From assembly GCF_027352905.1 (NCBI RefSeq), contig NZ_DAIEIF010000050.1, forward strand, positions 1 to 64,000: a stretch of 64,000 nt of DNA, written 5' to 3'. Source of the DNA: Acidocella sp. (lineage in GTDB: Bacteria; Pseudomonadota; Alphaproteobacteria; Acetobacterales; Acetobacteraceae). Under the pieces are notes generated by a model. That model was not told the DNA's origin and did not search any database. It saw only the letters and a list, made by a program, of their open reading frames with translations. Shown here piece by piece: positions 8,600 to 16,811 of the stretch (positions are counted from its first letter, which is position 1; each line of letters opens with the position of its first letter). Made by a program: the position numbers and the translations under genes.

Positions 8600-9703
8600 A
8601 TGATCGCCAATAAGACGATGTTGCTGATGCCGGGTGACGGCATAGGCCCGGAGGTGATGGCCGAGGCGCGGCGGGTGCTGGACTGGCTGGAGGCGAGCCG
8701 CCGGGCGAGTTTCCGCATCGAGGAGGAACTGGTGGGGGGAATCTCCATCGACACCCATGGCGTGCCTCTCACCGATGCGGCGCTGGCCAAGGCCAAGGCG
8801 GCGGATGCGGTGCTGTTCGGCTCCGTCGGCGGGCCGAAATGGGACAAGGTGCCCTTTGAGATCCGGCCCGAAGGCGGGCTGCTCAAATTGAGGGCGGAAC
8901 TTAAGGTCTTCGCCAATCTCCGCCCGGCCAAGGTGTTCGACGCGCTGGTGGACTCCTCCTCGCTGAAACCTGATCTGGTGCGCGGGCTCGATATCATGAT
9001 CGTGCGCGAATGCATCGGCGGCGTCTATTTCGGCGAGCCGCGCGGCATCGAGACGCTGCCAGACGGCACGCAGAGAGGCGTGAACACCGAGGTTTACACG
9101 ACGCCGGAAATTCAACGCGTCGGGCGGGTAGCCTTTGAGCTGGCGCGCAAGCGTCAGGGCCGCGTCTGCAGTGTGGAAAAGGCGAACGTGATGGAATCCG
9201 GCCTGCTCTGGCGGCAGGTGATGACGCGGTTGCGGGAGGAGGAATTTCCGGATGTGACCCTCTCCCACATGTATGCGGATAATTGCGCGATGCAGCTGGC
9301 CAAAAACCCCCGCCAGTTCGACGTCATCGTCACCGGCAATCTGTTTGGCGATATTCTCTCCGATCTCGCCGCGATGCTGACCGGCTCGCTGGGGCTGCTG
9401 CCCTCGGCGACGCTGGGTGCCCGGGAGACCTCCGGACGGATGCCGGGCCTTTACGAGCCGATCCACGGCTCGGCTCCGGATATCGCGGGCAAGGGTCTGG
9501 CCAACCCGCTGGCGGAGATTTTGAGCCTCGCCATGCTGCTCCGCCTTTCCTTCGGCATGGAGGAGGAGGCCGACGCCATCGAGGCAGCGGCGGCGCGGGT
9601 ATTGGCGAAGGGCGTGCGGACGCCGGATATCGCCCTACCGGGCCGCTCTCCCGTTTCCACCCGCGAGATGGGGGACGCCTTGCTCACGGAGCTCGGAGCA
9701 TAA
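8600..9703 (+). CDS. leuB: 3-isopropylmalate dehydrogenase
   Basis: NAD-dependent oxidative decarboxylation of 3-isopropylmalate, leucine biosynthesis step 3. 367 residues from ATG 8600 ('MIANKTMLLMPGDGIGPEVM'), with 'GGGAG' 9 bases upstream; the track start at 8528 would run through the end of leuD and lacks homology. 'GSVGGPKWD', 'VRECIGGVYFGEPRG', 'NVMESGLLWRQV' and 'GNLFGDILSDLAAMLTGSLGLLPSA' are the dimeric decarboxylating dehydrogenase motifs. Last gene of leuCDB; tRNA-Arg follows after 55 bases. Confidence 0.97.
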   Translation: MIANKTMLLMPGDGIGPEVMAEARRVLDWLEASRRASFRIEEELVGGISIDTHGVPLTDAALAKAKAADAVLFGSVGGPKWDKVPFEIRPEGGLLKLRAELKVFANLRPAKVFDALVDSSSLKPDLVRGLDIMIVRECIGGVYFGEPRGIETLPDGTQRGVNTEVYTTPEIQRVGRVAFELARKRQGRVCSVEKANVMESGLLWRQVMTRLREEEFPDVTLSHMYADNCAMQLAKNPRQFDVIVTGNLFGDILSDLAAMLTGSLGLLPSATLGARETSGRMPGLYEPIHGSAPDIAGKGLANPLAEILSLAMLLRLSFGMEEEADAIEAAAARVLAKGVRTPDIALPGRSPVSTREMGDALLTELGA

Positions 9704-9758
9704 TCGGCGGGGCGGGGTTGCCTGAAAGCGGCGGTTCGGTTACACCCCGCGCCACGAC

Positions 9759-9835
9759 GCGCCCGTAGCTCAGCTGGATAGAGCATCAGACTACGAATCT
9801 GAGGGTCAGGAGTTCGAATCTCTTCGGGCGCGCCA
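9759..9835 (+). tRNA. tRNA-Arg (anticodon ACG)
   Basis: 77 nucleotides including the encoded CCA. The acceptor stem GCGCCCG/CGGGCGC is perfect. The D arm is GCTC...GAGC. The anticodon arm TCAGA-CTACGAA-TCTGA gives anticodon ACG, and the T loop is TTCGAAT. The A34 would be edited to inosine to read CGN codons. Its 3' side borders a gene-poor scar, as is common for tRNA genes used as integration sites. Confidence 0.97.
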
Positions 9836-10227
9836 CCTAATTCAATAGCTTATGGGTAACTCACTGGAACGGCCAAACGGGCCGGATACCAGGGGGGATA
9901 CCGTTCTACCCAGAAACAATCTTGTCTCCGTTTTCGTCTACCCCGAGAGCCAGCGCCAGCCCTCAGAATGGGCAGGAAACGCGCCGCCTGGGGGGCCGGG
10001 TCACATAGCGAATTTGCTGCGGTAGCGGCGCTCGCCGTGCGATTCCGCCTTACGGGAAAGCCCGGATCGGGTTATTTTTTTATCGTGGTTCGATGGGATA
10101 CTTATCGGGAATGGACGCCCTTTGGCTATTCGGCGCTCGCGAACGCTATTGCCCCATACAGGCTGAATAGTACTTAAACAGTCCTCTCAGCCGGCATGGT
10201 CTGGTGGGTTCTGGGGAGAGCCGTTTG
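9836..10227. other. Gene-poor region after tRNA-Arg, possible integration scar
   Basis: About 390 bases without a convincing gene. The only tracked ORF (9968-10177, 69 codons) has no recognisable motif or ribosome binding site. Near the tRNA the heptamer GGATACC is directly repeated (9884-9890 and 9896-9902), with a related GGATACT near 10095, as in arm-type sites of tyrosine integrases. No integrase gene remains, and I did not find a second copy of the tRNA 3' end. Confidence 0.4.
9884..9902. repeat. GGATACC direct repeat beside tRNA-Arg
   Basis: Two exact GGATACC heptamers separated by five bases, 48 bases beyond the tRNA-Arg 3' end. Such short repeats next to a tRNA often serve as integrase arm sites; here that role is inference. 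Confidence 0.35.
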
Positions 10228-10941
10228 ATGGATTTCATTTTCATGCTGACCCGCAACGATCAGACCATAACCGACTGTCTGGATCTTTGCGAATTGATCC
10301 GCCCGCTGGGACTCAAGCATATCGGATTCAAGGATGTCGGCGTCAGTGTCGAAACACTGCACAGACTCACTGCCAAAATCCGCTCCCTGGGTGCCAGCCC
10401 CTATATGGAAGTCGTGAGCACTATGCCGGAGGCCGCGCTCGACTCGGCGCGCACCGCCGTAGCGCTGGGGGTGGACCATCTGCTCGGCGGCACCGAAATC
10501 GATGCCACGCTGGCGATTATTCGTGGCACCGTCATCCGCTACTACCCTTTTCCTGGCACGCCGCTCGGCCACCCCACCAAGCTCGCCGGCACCGCCGCCC
10601 AAGTCGAGGCGCAATGCCGCGTCTTTATGGCCAAGGGCTGCGCGGGGGCTGATCTGCTCGCCTACCGTGCTACCGAGGATACGCCGCTCAATCTCGTCGA
10701 GGCTGCGCGCCGCGGGGTGGGCGCGGGACGGCTGATCGTCGCGGGCAGCATCGACTCCGCCGCCCGTATCGCCAGCATCGCCCAGCGCGGGGCGGATGCC
10801 TTCACCATCGGCTCGGCGGTCTTCAGTGGCGCTTATTCGCCCCGAAAGGGCTCTACCCTGTCACAACTTGCCGATATCATCAGCGATTGCCACGCATTCG
10901 CCGCGTGCGCCGTGCCCCCGCCGGGACAGGAGCCCCTATGA
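10228..10941 (+). CDS. TIM-barrel protein of unknown function, phosphate-binding type
   Basis: 237 residues from ATG 10228, chosen because 'GGGGAGAG' stands 7 bases upstream; the track's GTG at 10204 is less likely. It alternates beta strands and helices as in HisA/NanE-like barrels: 'MDFIFMLTRND', 'LKHIGFKDVGV', 'YMEVVSTM', 'VDHLLGGTEID', 'RLIVAGSID' and 'ADAFTIGSAVF'. The last two look like the two phosphate-gripping loops of the barrel C-terminus. An 'YYPFPGTPLGHPTKLAG' insertion is distinctive. I do not recognise the family. It stands alone between two gene-poor stretches after tRNA-Arg, so horizontal origin is possible. Confidence 0.6.
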   Translation: MDFIFMLTRNDQTITDCLDLCELIRPLGLKHIGFKDVGVSVETLHRLTAKIRSLGASPYMEVVSTMPEAALDSARTAVALGVDHLLGGTEIDATLAIIRGTVIRYYPFPGTPLGHPTKLAGTAAQVEAQCRVFMAKGCAGADLLAYRATEDTPLNLVEAARRGVGAGRLIVAGSIDSAARIASIAQRGADAFTIGSAVFSGAYSPRKGSTLSQLADIISDCHAFAACAVPPPGQEPL

Positions 10942-11314
10942 GCTGAAAACCGCCTTTCGTTCGCTTTATTACCAGCCTTCGCCGTCAGATCCGGCGGGGG
11001 AACGCGGCCTGCATGTGGACAGTTTGATATACCCACTGTTCTTTCGAGTGGACGCCTTATGACCTTTGCCCAAACATTGGCTGGACGGGCTTGAACAATA
11101 GCGCTGAGGGAAACGCCCAGCGCGGGTTTTATCAAGCCTTCATCTACCCCCAGACATTGGAGAATTTCGGTTAATACGTTAAAGTAATCATGTTGGATTT
11201 AATCGATCTGACCCCTACCTTCTAGGCGCCGGCAGATAACGTTGCGTGGATGACCGGAGCCCGTCGGCCCGACGACCGCGACCGACAACAATAACCCGCA
11301 ACTGAGGAGCCGTC
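10942..11314. other. Gene-poor stretch between TIM-barrel gene and permease
   Basis: About 370 bases with no convincing gene on either strand. Tracked ORFs here are short and without family motifs. It is locally richer in A and T than the flanks (11140-11210) and may be decayed mobile DNA, but no transposase or inverted terminal repeats could be made out. Confidence 0.35.
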
Positions 11315-12772
11315 ATGTCTGACACCGCTTCCCTCCCGCCGCCGCAGGCGCGCTTGAAACCCAATTCCGTCGGCCTGCCCGGCGCGGTCATCATGTCCGC
11401 CGCGATCATGGGCCCAGCGGTCTCCACCTTTTTCAACCCGCAATTCTCCACGCCATTTTCCGGTCCGGCGACGCCGTTTGTATATTTCGCCTGCCTGATT
11501 GCCATGCTCATCACCGCCAGCGGCATCATGGAGATGGCGGCGCAAATGCCGAGCGCGGGCTCATTTTACACCTATGTTACGCAGGGGCTGGGGCCGCATG
11601 CCGGATTCGTCACCGGGGGGCTGATGTTCCTCGCCTATGCGCTGCTGCCTCCGATCGAGGTGGCGCTGATCGGCGCTTATCTGCAACAGACGATCCAGCA
11701 GGAATTCGGCCTCAATATCCCCTGGGGGCTGATCTCGCTGCTACCCTGGGGTTTCATGACCTTCCTGGCGCTGGAGGGGATTCAGGCCTCGCTGCGCACG
11801 GCGATGCTCCTGTTCCTCATCGAGGTTGCCGTGGTGCTGACAATGGCGGTGATCGTGGTTGCCATGGGCGGCGCGCATGGGCTGTCGCTGCATCCACTCT
11901 CCCCCGCCTCTTCACCACACGGCACCCAGGGGTTGGTGATCGGCGCGGTGTTCGCGGCGCTCAGCTTCGTCGGCTTCGAGGGCGCGACCACGCTGGGTGA
12001 GGAGGTGCGCCGCCCCCGGCGCAACGTGCCGCTGGCGATCGCGCTTTCCACCCTCGTGGTCGGCGCCATCTACACCTTCTGCATCTGGGCCGAGGTGATC
12101 GGGCTGGGCGATGACAAGGTGAACGCGCTGACCGGTGCCTCGACCCCGTGGAACGACCTCGCGCACATGTACGCGCCGTGGATGACGCCGCTCATTATTC
12201 TCGCCTCGGTCTCCAGCATGTTCGCGGTGTCGGTGAACTCCAATTCCGGCATCGTGCGCATTCTCTACACCATGGGGCGCGAGGGGCTGCTGCCGCGCCC
12301 GCTCGCGCATATCAACCCCAAGCACAACACCCCCTCCAATGCTGTGCTGTTCCAGAGCGCGTTCACCTTCGCCGTCGTGCTGGTGGTCGGGGCGCTCTCC
12401 GGCGGGCTCGCCAACCCCGATGGCGGCAGCAATGTTTATGGCTATCTCGGCTTTCTGCTGACGCTGGCCATTCTCGTCGTTTACGTGCTCGCCAACATCG
12501 CCGCCATCGCCTATTTCATGCGCCAGCGCAGCGGCCGGCGGATCCGCCATCTCGTGCTGCCGGCAGTGGGCGGGCTACTGATGGTCGGGCTGTTCGCCGG
12601 GCAGATCGTCGAGAATAGCGATGCGCCCTATACCTGGATGCCCTGGATCACGCTGGCCTGGTTCGGCCTGTTCACTGCCGGGGCGATCTGGCTCGCCATC
12701 ACCCGGCCGGAGACGCTGCGCAAGGCCGGGGCGGTGCTGGGCGCGGATGAACCGGTAAAACTGGGCGGTTAA
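11315..12772 (+). CDS. APC-family amino acid permease
   Basis: 485 residues with about 12 predicted membrane helices, a proton-coupled uptake carrier of the amino acid-polyamine-organocation superfamily. Helix 1 has the unwound G-rich pattern 'GLPGAVIMSAAIMGPAVS'. 'SFVGFEGATTLGEEVRRPRRNVPLAIALS' in the middle is the conserved APC helix 6-loop signature (F-x-GFE...EExxxPxRxxPxAI). The N-terminal 20 residues are cytoplasmic and Pro-rich. 'GAGGAG' precedes the ATG. It is monocistronic, with tRNA-Ser convergent downstream. The substrate cannot be deduced. Confidence 0.85.
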   Translation: MSDTASLPPPQARLKPNSVGLPGAVIMSAAIMGPAVSTFFNPQFSTPFSGPATPFVYFACLIAMLITASGIMEMAAQMPSAGSFYTYVTQGLGPHAGFVTGGLMFLAYALLPPIEVALIGAYLQQTIQQEFGLNIPWGLISLLPWGFMTFLALEGIQASLRTAMLLFLIEVAVVLTMAVIVVAMGGAHGLSLHPLSPASSPHGTQGLVIGAVFAALSFVGFEGATTLGEEVRRPRRNVPLAIALSTLVVGAIYTFCIWAEVIGLGDDKVNALTGASTPWNDLAHMYAPWMTPLIILASVSSMFAVSVNSNSGIVRILYTMGREGLLPRPLAHINPKHNTPSNAVLFQSAFTFAVVLVVGALSGGLANPDGGSNVYGYLGFLLTLAILVVYVLANIAAIAYFMRQRSGRRIRHLVLPAVGGLLMVGLFAGQIVENSDAPYTWMPWITLAWFGLFTAGAIWLAITRPETLRKAGAVLGADEPVKLGG

Positions 12773-12862
12773 GACCCCACCCAGCCAAAACAGGGAGATT
12801 TAGCGCATGCGGCAACGGTTCCAGGACAAGGCGGCGGACGAGGCTCCGGCGGGGGCATTATT

Positions 12863-12955
12863 TGGCGGAGGGGATGGGATTCGAACCCACGATACGCCTT
12901 GACAGCGTATAACGGTTTAGCAAACCGCCGCCTTCAGCCTCTCGGCCACCCCTCC
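12863..12955 (-). tRNA. tRNA-Ser (anticodon GCT)
   Basis: Class II tRNA of 93 nucleotides read on the minus strand, with encoded CCA. Acceptor stem GGAGGGG/CCCCTCC, discriminator G, anticodon loop with GCT flanked by CGGTT/AACCG, a long variable arm, and T loop TTCGAAT. Confidence 0.96.
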
Positions 12956-13044
12956 GGCTGGGTTTTCCAACCGCCGCGTTTGCTCATAATTGGCCCCCGG
13001 TGAGAGGTAAAGCCCATCAAGGCGAAATAGCGAGAGAGAGTTTT

Positions 13045-13077
13045 TGCTGCAATGCAAAAATATCTTGCACCGCAGCA
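13045..13077. promoter_or_regulatory. 33-bp operator-like palindrome over the sRNA promoter
   Basis: Left arm TGCTGCAATGCAA (13045-13057) and right arm TTGCACCGCAGCA (13065-13077) are inverted repeats matching at 11 of 13 positions around a 7-base AT-rich centre. The right arm contains the -35 box, so a bound protein would block RNA polymerase. The TGC-rich half-sites recall sites described for PhaR/AniA-type storage regulators; the binding protein is inferred. Confidence 0.65.
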
Positions 13078-13093
13078 TAATGTCTCCTATATA
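13065..13093 (+). promoter_or_regulatory. Promoter of the MmgR-like sRNA
   Basis: -35 TTGCAC (13065-13070), 17-base spacer, -10 TATATA (13088-13093). Transcription should begin at about 13098-13101. Spacing and hexamers fit a housekeeping sigma-70 promoter. Confidence 0.7.
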
Positions 13094-13098
13094 GGTTG

Positions 13099-13174
13099 GG
13101 CAGGGTGAGTTTTCTCCCCTGTTTCTTGGACGTTTCCTCCCTAAACTTGGCGGCGCTTCGGCGCCGCCTTTTTT
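13099..13174 (+). ncRNA. mmgR: MmgR/alpha-r8-type trans-acting sRNA (Rfam 'suhB' family)
   Basis: A 76-nucleotide RNA predicted between a good promoter and a perfect terminator. Hairpin 1 is CAGGG(T)GAG-TTTT-CTCCCCTG (13101-13121). A single-stranded segment with TTTCCTCCCT (13133-13142) follows, then the GGCGGCGC-TTCG-GCGCCGCC terminator and T6. From memory, this order and the invariant UUUCCUCCCU core define the alphaproteobacterial alpha-r8 family, whose Sinorhizobium member MmgR limits polyhydroxybutyrate granules. The CCUCCC core would pair with ribosome binding sites of target mRNAs. It is convergent with the amidohydrolase gene and touches its stop codon. Confidence 0.85.
13149..13174 (+). 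terminator. Rho-independent terminator of the sRNA
   Basis: Perfect 8-bp stem GGCGGCGC/GCGCCGCC with a TTCG tetraloop and six T residues. It forms the 3' end of the sRNA. Confidence 0.95.
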
Positions 13175-14048
13175 ATTCGGCGGCGGCGCTGAAGCCGAAA
13201 TCCATCGCTCCGCCCAGGCGATTGGCGGCAATCATCCGCTCCATAAACCGAGTGAGCGTGGCGCGAAGGGTATCGAAACCAGGCCTATCGGTGAAATTTT
13301 GTTCATCCATGTAGAGACCGCGGGAAATTTCGATCTGGATCACCTCGACCTTCTCGCGTGGCCGGCCGTAATGGCGGGTGATGAACCCGCCAGCGTATGG
13401 GTCATTCCGGCGCACGGTAAACCCGAGTTCCTCAAAAAACAGCTGCGTCCGGCGCGACCACTCGGGGCGGCAGGCCGTGCCATGCCCATCTCCCAGCACA
13501 ATGTCGCAACGCGGCCCGAGCCGGGCGCGCGGCGTGGGCATGGAATGGCAATCCAGCACCAGGCAATGACCGAACAGATCGAGACTTTCCTCGATCAATC
13601 CGGCCAGCGTCTCATGAAACGGGCGCCAGCAATTTTCGATACGCTCCTTGGCTTCGGCAAAAGCCAGCTTGCGGGCGTAAATCGCCTCCCCGTTGCCCAC
13701 CACCCGCGCCAAGGTGCCGAGCCCAGCCGCCACGCGCGGGCTGGCCGTATTGACATGGGGAGGCAGGGCGTCGGCGAACATGGCGGGGTCGAGTTCCCAG
13801 GGTTCCCGGTTCACATCGCACCAGGCGCGAGGAAACTCGGCGGCGAGGAGCGGCAGGCCCAATTCCGGCCCATCGGCAAAGAGCCGGTCGATAAAACTAT
13901 CCTCCGAACCGCGAATCGCCCGCTCATCCAACCGCGAGGATTCGAGAAACGCCTTCGGATAGCGCCGGCCGGAATGGGGCGAGGTCAGAACGATTCCGGT
14001 CGACCACCGCGCCGGGCGGTGAAGGGTGATAGGCGGGGGCTGGCTCAT
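13173..14048 (-). CDS. N-formylglutamate amidohydrolase family protein
   Basis: 291 residues from ATG 14048; the track begins at an upstream TTG (14063) with no support. It belongs to the N-formylglutamate deformylase family (last step of a histidine-degradation route) and hydrolyses N-formyl- or N-acyl-amino acids. Zinc-site motifs are seen in 'TSPHSGRRYP' near the N-terminus and 'CLVLDCHSMP' in the middle, with 'VIQIEISRGLYM' near the C-terminus. No other hut genes lie nearby, so the exact substrate is open. Its stop codon sits in the T-tract of the convergent sRNA terminator. Confidence 0.85.
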   Translation of the reverse strand: MSQPPPITLHRPARWSTGIVLTSPHSGRRYPKAFLESSRLDERAIRGSEDSFIDRLFADGPELGLPLLAAEFPRAWCDVNREPWELDPAMFADALPPHVNTASPRVAAGLGTLARVVGNGEAIYARKLAFAEAKERIENCWRPFHETLAGLIEESLDLFGHCLVLDCHSMPTPRARLGPRCDIVLGDGHGTACRPEWSRRTQLFFEELGFTVRRNDPYAGGFITRHYGRPREKVEVIQIEISRGLYMDEQNFTDRPGFDTLRATLTRFMERMIAANRLGGAMDFGFSAAAE

Positions 14049-14105
14049 GGCGGCGTCATTCAATCAGCATGATTGCCGCCGGGCAAGGGAAACCAAATTT
14101 CCCTT

Positions 14106-15576
14106 TCAACTCAAAGCCGGCCGCAGGAAAAACGCCCGGCGCAATTGCCCCGCCATGCTCCCCACCCGCCGGGGCGCCAGGGCGATGACGATGACGGTGA
14201 ACATGCCCCCCGCGCTTCCCGCCAGGGCGGCGAGGGCGAATGCCGGGCTGAGAGAAGGCATTGCAGGTTCGAGCGCCCAGGCCGCCAGCCGCGCCCCCGC
14301 CAGACCCGCGCAGGGCACGCCAAGACGGCGGAATAAGGGCCAAGCCTCGCCACCCGCAGCCTGGCGCAGCGCCAGCAAAAGCAACCCCGCCGCCGCCACG
14401 CCCCGCCCCGCTAATCCCCAGGCCAGCGCTTCGAGGCCGAACGGCGCGGCCAGCCAGCACACGGCCAGGATGGTCAGCGCATTCCAGCCGGCGTAACGCA
14501 GCAGCCGCCTCGTCTCGCCCAGACTCGCCAAAAGCGGGTTGATGAGGCCGTAAAGCGCCAGAAACGGCGCGGTGAGGCTGAGTAGGGCGAAAACCGGCGC
14601 CGCCGCCATCCATTTCGCCCCGAACAAGAGGTGAACGAGCGGGCCCGGCGGCTGCTCCGCTCACCGCGCTGGTGAAAAATATCAGCATGGCGATCAGGTC
14701 GAGCATACGCCGCAGCACCTCGCGGCGACGCTGCTCATCCGCCCGCACCGCCGCCAGCACCGGCAGCAACAGCTTGCGCGCGGGGAGAAAGGAGAGTTCC
14801 TGCAACACTTCCAGCAGGCGCTGGGCGACACGGAACTGGGCGAGCGCCACCACCTCCAGCCGCAGCCCGGCCAGCATCACATAGCCCGTGAGGGCCAGGT
14901 AATCTACAAAAGCGGCTTGCATCATCGGCAAAGAGAAGCGGAACCCCGCCGCCAGCGCGGCCAGGCGGGGCGGAGGCGGGGGCATCCAGCGGGCAGCGCG
15001 GCAGGCGCAGAACGCGTAAAACGCCACCCCAGCCATGCGCTGGGTCGCCAGCGCCGCCAGGCCATGTCCGCCCAGCGCCAACGGCAAGGCGCAAGCCCCG
15101 CCCGCCGCGGTGCTGCCCAGGGAGATCAGCCCGATCGCCTTGAAGCGGAATTGCGAGGCCAGCCGCGCCGAGGGCACGATGAGAAAACAGGTCATCACCA
15201 CGTTGAGCGCCATCAACCGCAGCAAGGGGCTGAGCGCGGGCTGGCCGTAGAGATGGGCGATCCAGGGCGCCGCCGCGCTCAGCGCCAGCATGGCAGGCAA
15301 CGCCGTCAGCAATTGGCTCCAGAACGCCCCCGCCTCGATCTCGGCATTACCGGGGCTGGCCTGCACCTGCGCCCCCGCCCCGCTATTGGCGGCGATCCGC
15401 ACCAGCTCGGAAACCGACCCGGCGATGGCGATGATGCCGACATCAGGCGCCGGCACCACGCGCAGCAGCACGGCAAAAATGGCGAAGCCCACCGCCCGTT
15501 CGGCCAGGATGGTTGCGAAATTCCAGGCGGCGCCCCGCGCCGCGCCGCGCGCCAAGCTCATGCGCCATACAAGCAT
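14106..15576 (-). pseudogene. Oligosaccharide flippase (Wzx/MOP type), split by a frameshift
   Basis: The N-terminal two thirds ('MSLARGAARGAAWNFATILAERAVGF...MLIFFTSAVSG') and the C-terminal third ('FGAKWMAAAPVFALLSL...') are one flippase read in two frames. The break lies near 14637-14647. Removing one base from the coding-strand run GGGCCCGCTCGTTCAC gives a continuous 'GPLVHLLFGAKW', the usual loop-helix of this family. After the break the first frame becomes Arg/Gly-rich and lacks hydrophobic helices. Either the gene is inactivated, or there is a sequencing error in a GC-rich run. The start could be 15576 or 15561. It lies downstream of the ArsB-like gene on the same strand. Confidence 0.75.
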
Positions 15577-15590
15577 AGATTGTACCCGGC

Positions 15591-16811
15591 TTAAAGACTC
15601 AACCATAGCCCCGCGAGCGCCAGAAGCAGAGCAGGCGGCATCATCACCGCGCCCAGGGCTAAAAACCGCCAACCGCTCATCCCCACCCCCGCCCGGCGCA
15701 GCGCGGTGAGCCAGAGAATCGTCGCCAGCGAGCCGGTGATGGAGAGGTTGGGACCAAGATCCACCCCGATCAGCGCCGCCGCCTTCTGCCCCGTCCCGGC
15801 ATGCGCCAGCATATGCGCCGCCAAGAGGCCGACGGGGAGGTTATTGGCGAGATTGCTGAGCAGCGCCAGCCCGCCACCCAGGACCAGAGGGCCGCTCCGG
15901 GCCCAGCCGGAGAGGGCTTGGATAAGCCCGGCCCGGTCCAGCGCCCCGACCATGATGAACAACCCCGCCACCATGGCCAGCACGTTCCAGCTGACCCCGC
16001 GCATCACTGGCCAGGGCGATTGCCGCGCCAGCGCGCAGACCAGCCCGGTGCAGCCCACGCCCAGCAAAAAGGTAAGCAGGCCGAGCGGCCAACCCAGCCC
16101 GGCAGCGAGAATGAGGAGCATGGCCGCCCCGGCCAGCCCCGCCAGGGTCCAGCGCCCGCCTGGGGTCAGGCTTGGCGCCTCCGCCGGTATGTCCAGCCTT
16201 TGGTTGAGATGGCGTTTCTGCGTGAGCCAGAGCAGCGCGAAGGTCGCGGCGATGGCGAGGAGCGAGGCTAGGCCAAAAAGCCGCATCCAGCTGCCGAGGC
16301 GGGGCATCTGGCCACCGAAGAGGACCAGATTGGCGGGGTTGGAAACCGGCAGGACGAAGGAGGCGGCATTGGCGACGAACGCGCAAATCAGCAGGTAAGG
16401 CAAAGCGTTGCGCGCGCCAGCCTGGCGGGCCATGGCCGCCACCGCCGGGGTAAACACCACCGCCGTCGCGTCGTTGGAAAGAAACACGGTGATGAGGGTG
16501 GCGAGGCCGTAAACCATCCTGAACAGCCGCGCCGCATTGCCCGCCGCGCGCCGGGCCAGATGCGCGGCCGCCCAAGTGAACACGCCCTGAATCAATGCCA
16601 GTTCGGCCAGGAGCATCATCCCAGCCAGAAACAGGTAAAGATCCTCCCCCTGCCCCGCCGCGCGCCAGGCCGCGCCCGGCGGCAGCCCCCCCAGCCCCAC
16701 CAGCACCCCCGCCCCGGCCAGGCTGAACACCGCCTCCGGCAGGCGAAAGGGCCGCGCCATTATGCCAACTAAGCTGGCGAACACGATAAGAACGATAAGA
16801 GCGAGGCTCAT
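15591..16811 (-). CDS. ArsB-like ion transporter (SLC13/ArsB/NhaD superfamily)
   Basis: 406 residues with about 11-12 membrane helices. 'VFLSNDATAVVFTPAVAAM' and 'PVSNPANLVLFGG' in the first half and 'SNLANNLPVGLL' plus 'GVDLGPNLSITGSLATILWL' in the second half are the paired Asn/Pro re-entrant signatures of arsenite permeases. No ArsR, ArsC or ArsA gene is nearby, so arsenite export is not proven. Related proteins move sodium, silicon or organic anions. The start overlaps the MFS stop in an ATGA arrangement, so the two are probably co-transcribed. Confidence 0.75.
   Translation of the reverse strand: MSLALIVLIVFASLVGIMARPFRLPEAVFSLAGAGVLVGLGGLPPGAAWRAAGQGEDLYLFLAGMMLLAELALIQGVFTWAAAHLARRAAGNAARLFRMVYGLATLITVFLSNDATAVVFTPAVAAMARQAGARNALPYLLICAFVANAASFVLPVSNPANLVLFGGQMPRLGSWMRLFGLASLLAIAATFALLWLTQKRHLNQRLDIPAEAPSLTPGGRWTLAGLAGAAMLLILAAGLGWPLGLLTFLLGVGCTGLVCALARQSPWPVMRGVSWNVLAMVAGLFIMVGALDRAGLIQALSGWARSGPLVLGGGLALLSNLANNLPVGLLAAHMLAHAGTGQKAAALIGVDLGPNLSITGSLATILWLTALRRAGVGMSGWRFLALGAVMMPPALLLALAGLWLSL

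Noticed and set aside
9968-10177. 69-codon ORF after tRNA-Arg
   Set aside because: No motif, no ribosome binding site, lies in apparent scar DNA.
12807-12902. Small plus-strand ORF with a ribosome binding site ending in 'GGGDGIRTHDTP'
   Set aside because: Its second half is the antisense reading of the tRNA-Ser T arm and acceptor stem, a well-known false protein signature.
14258-14265. Additional TGCAATGC octamer
   Set aside because: Lies inside the frameshifted flippase coding region, far from any start, so I do not count it as a regulatory site.
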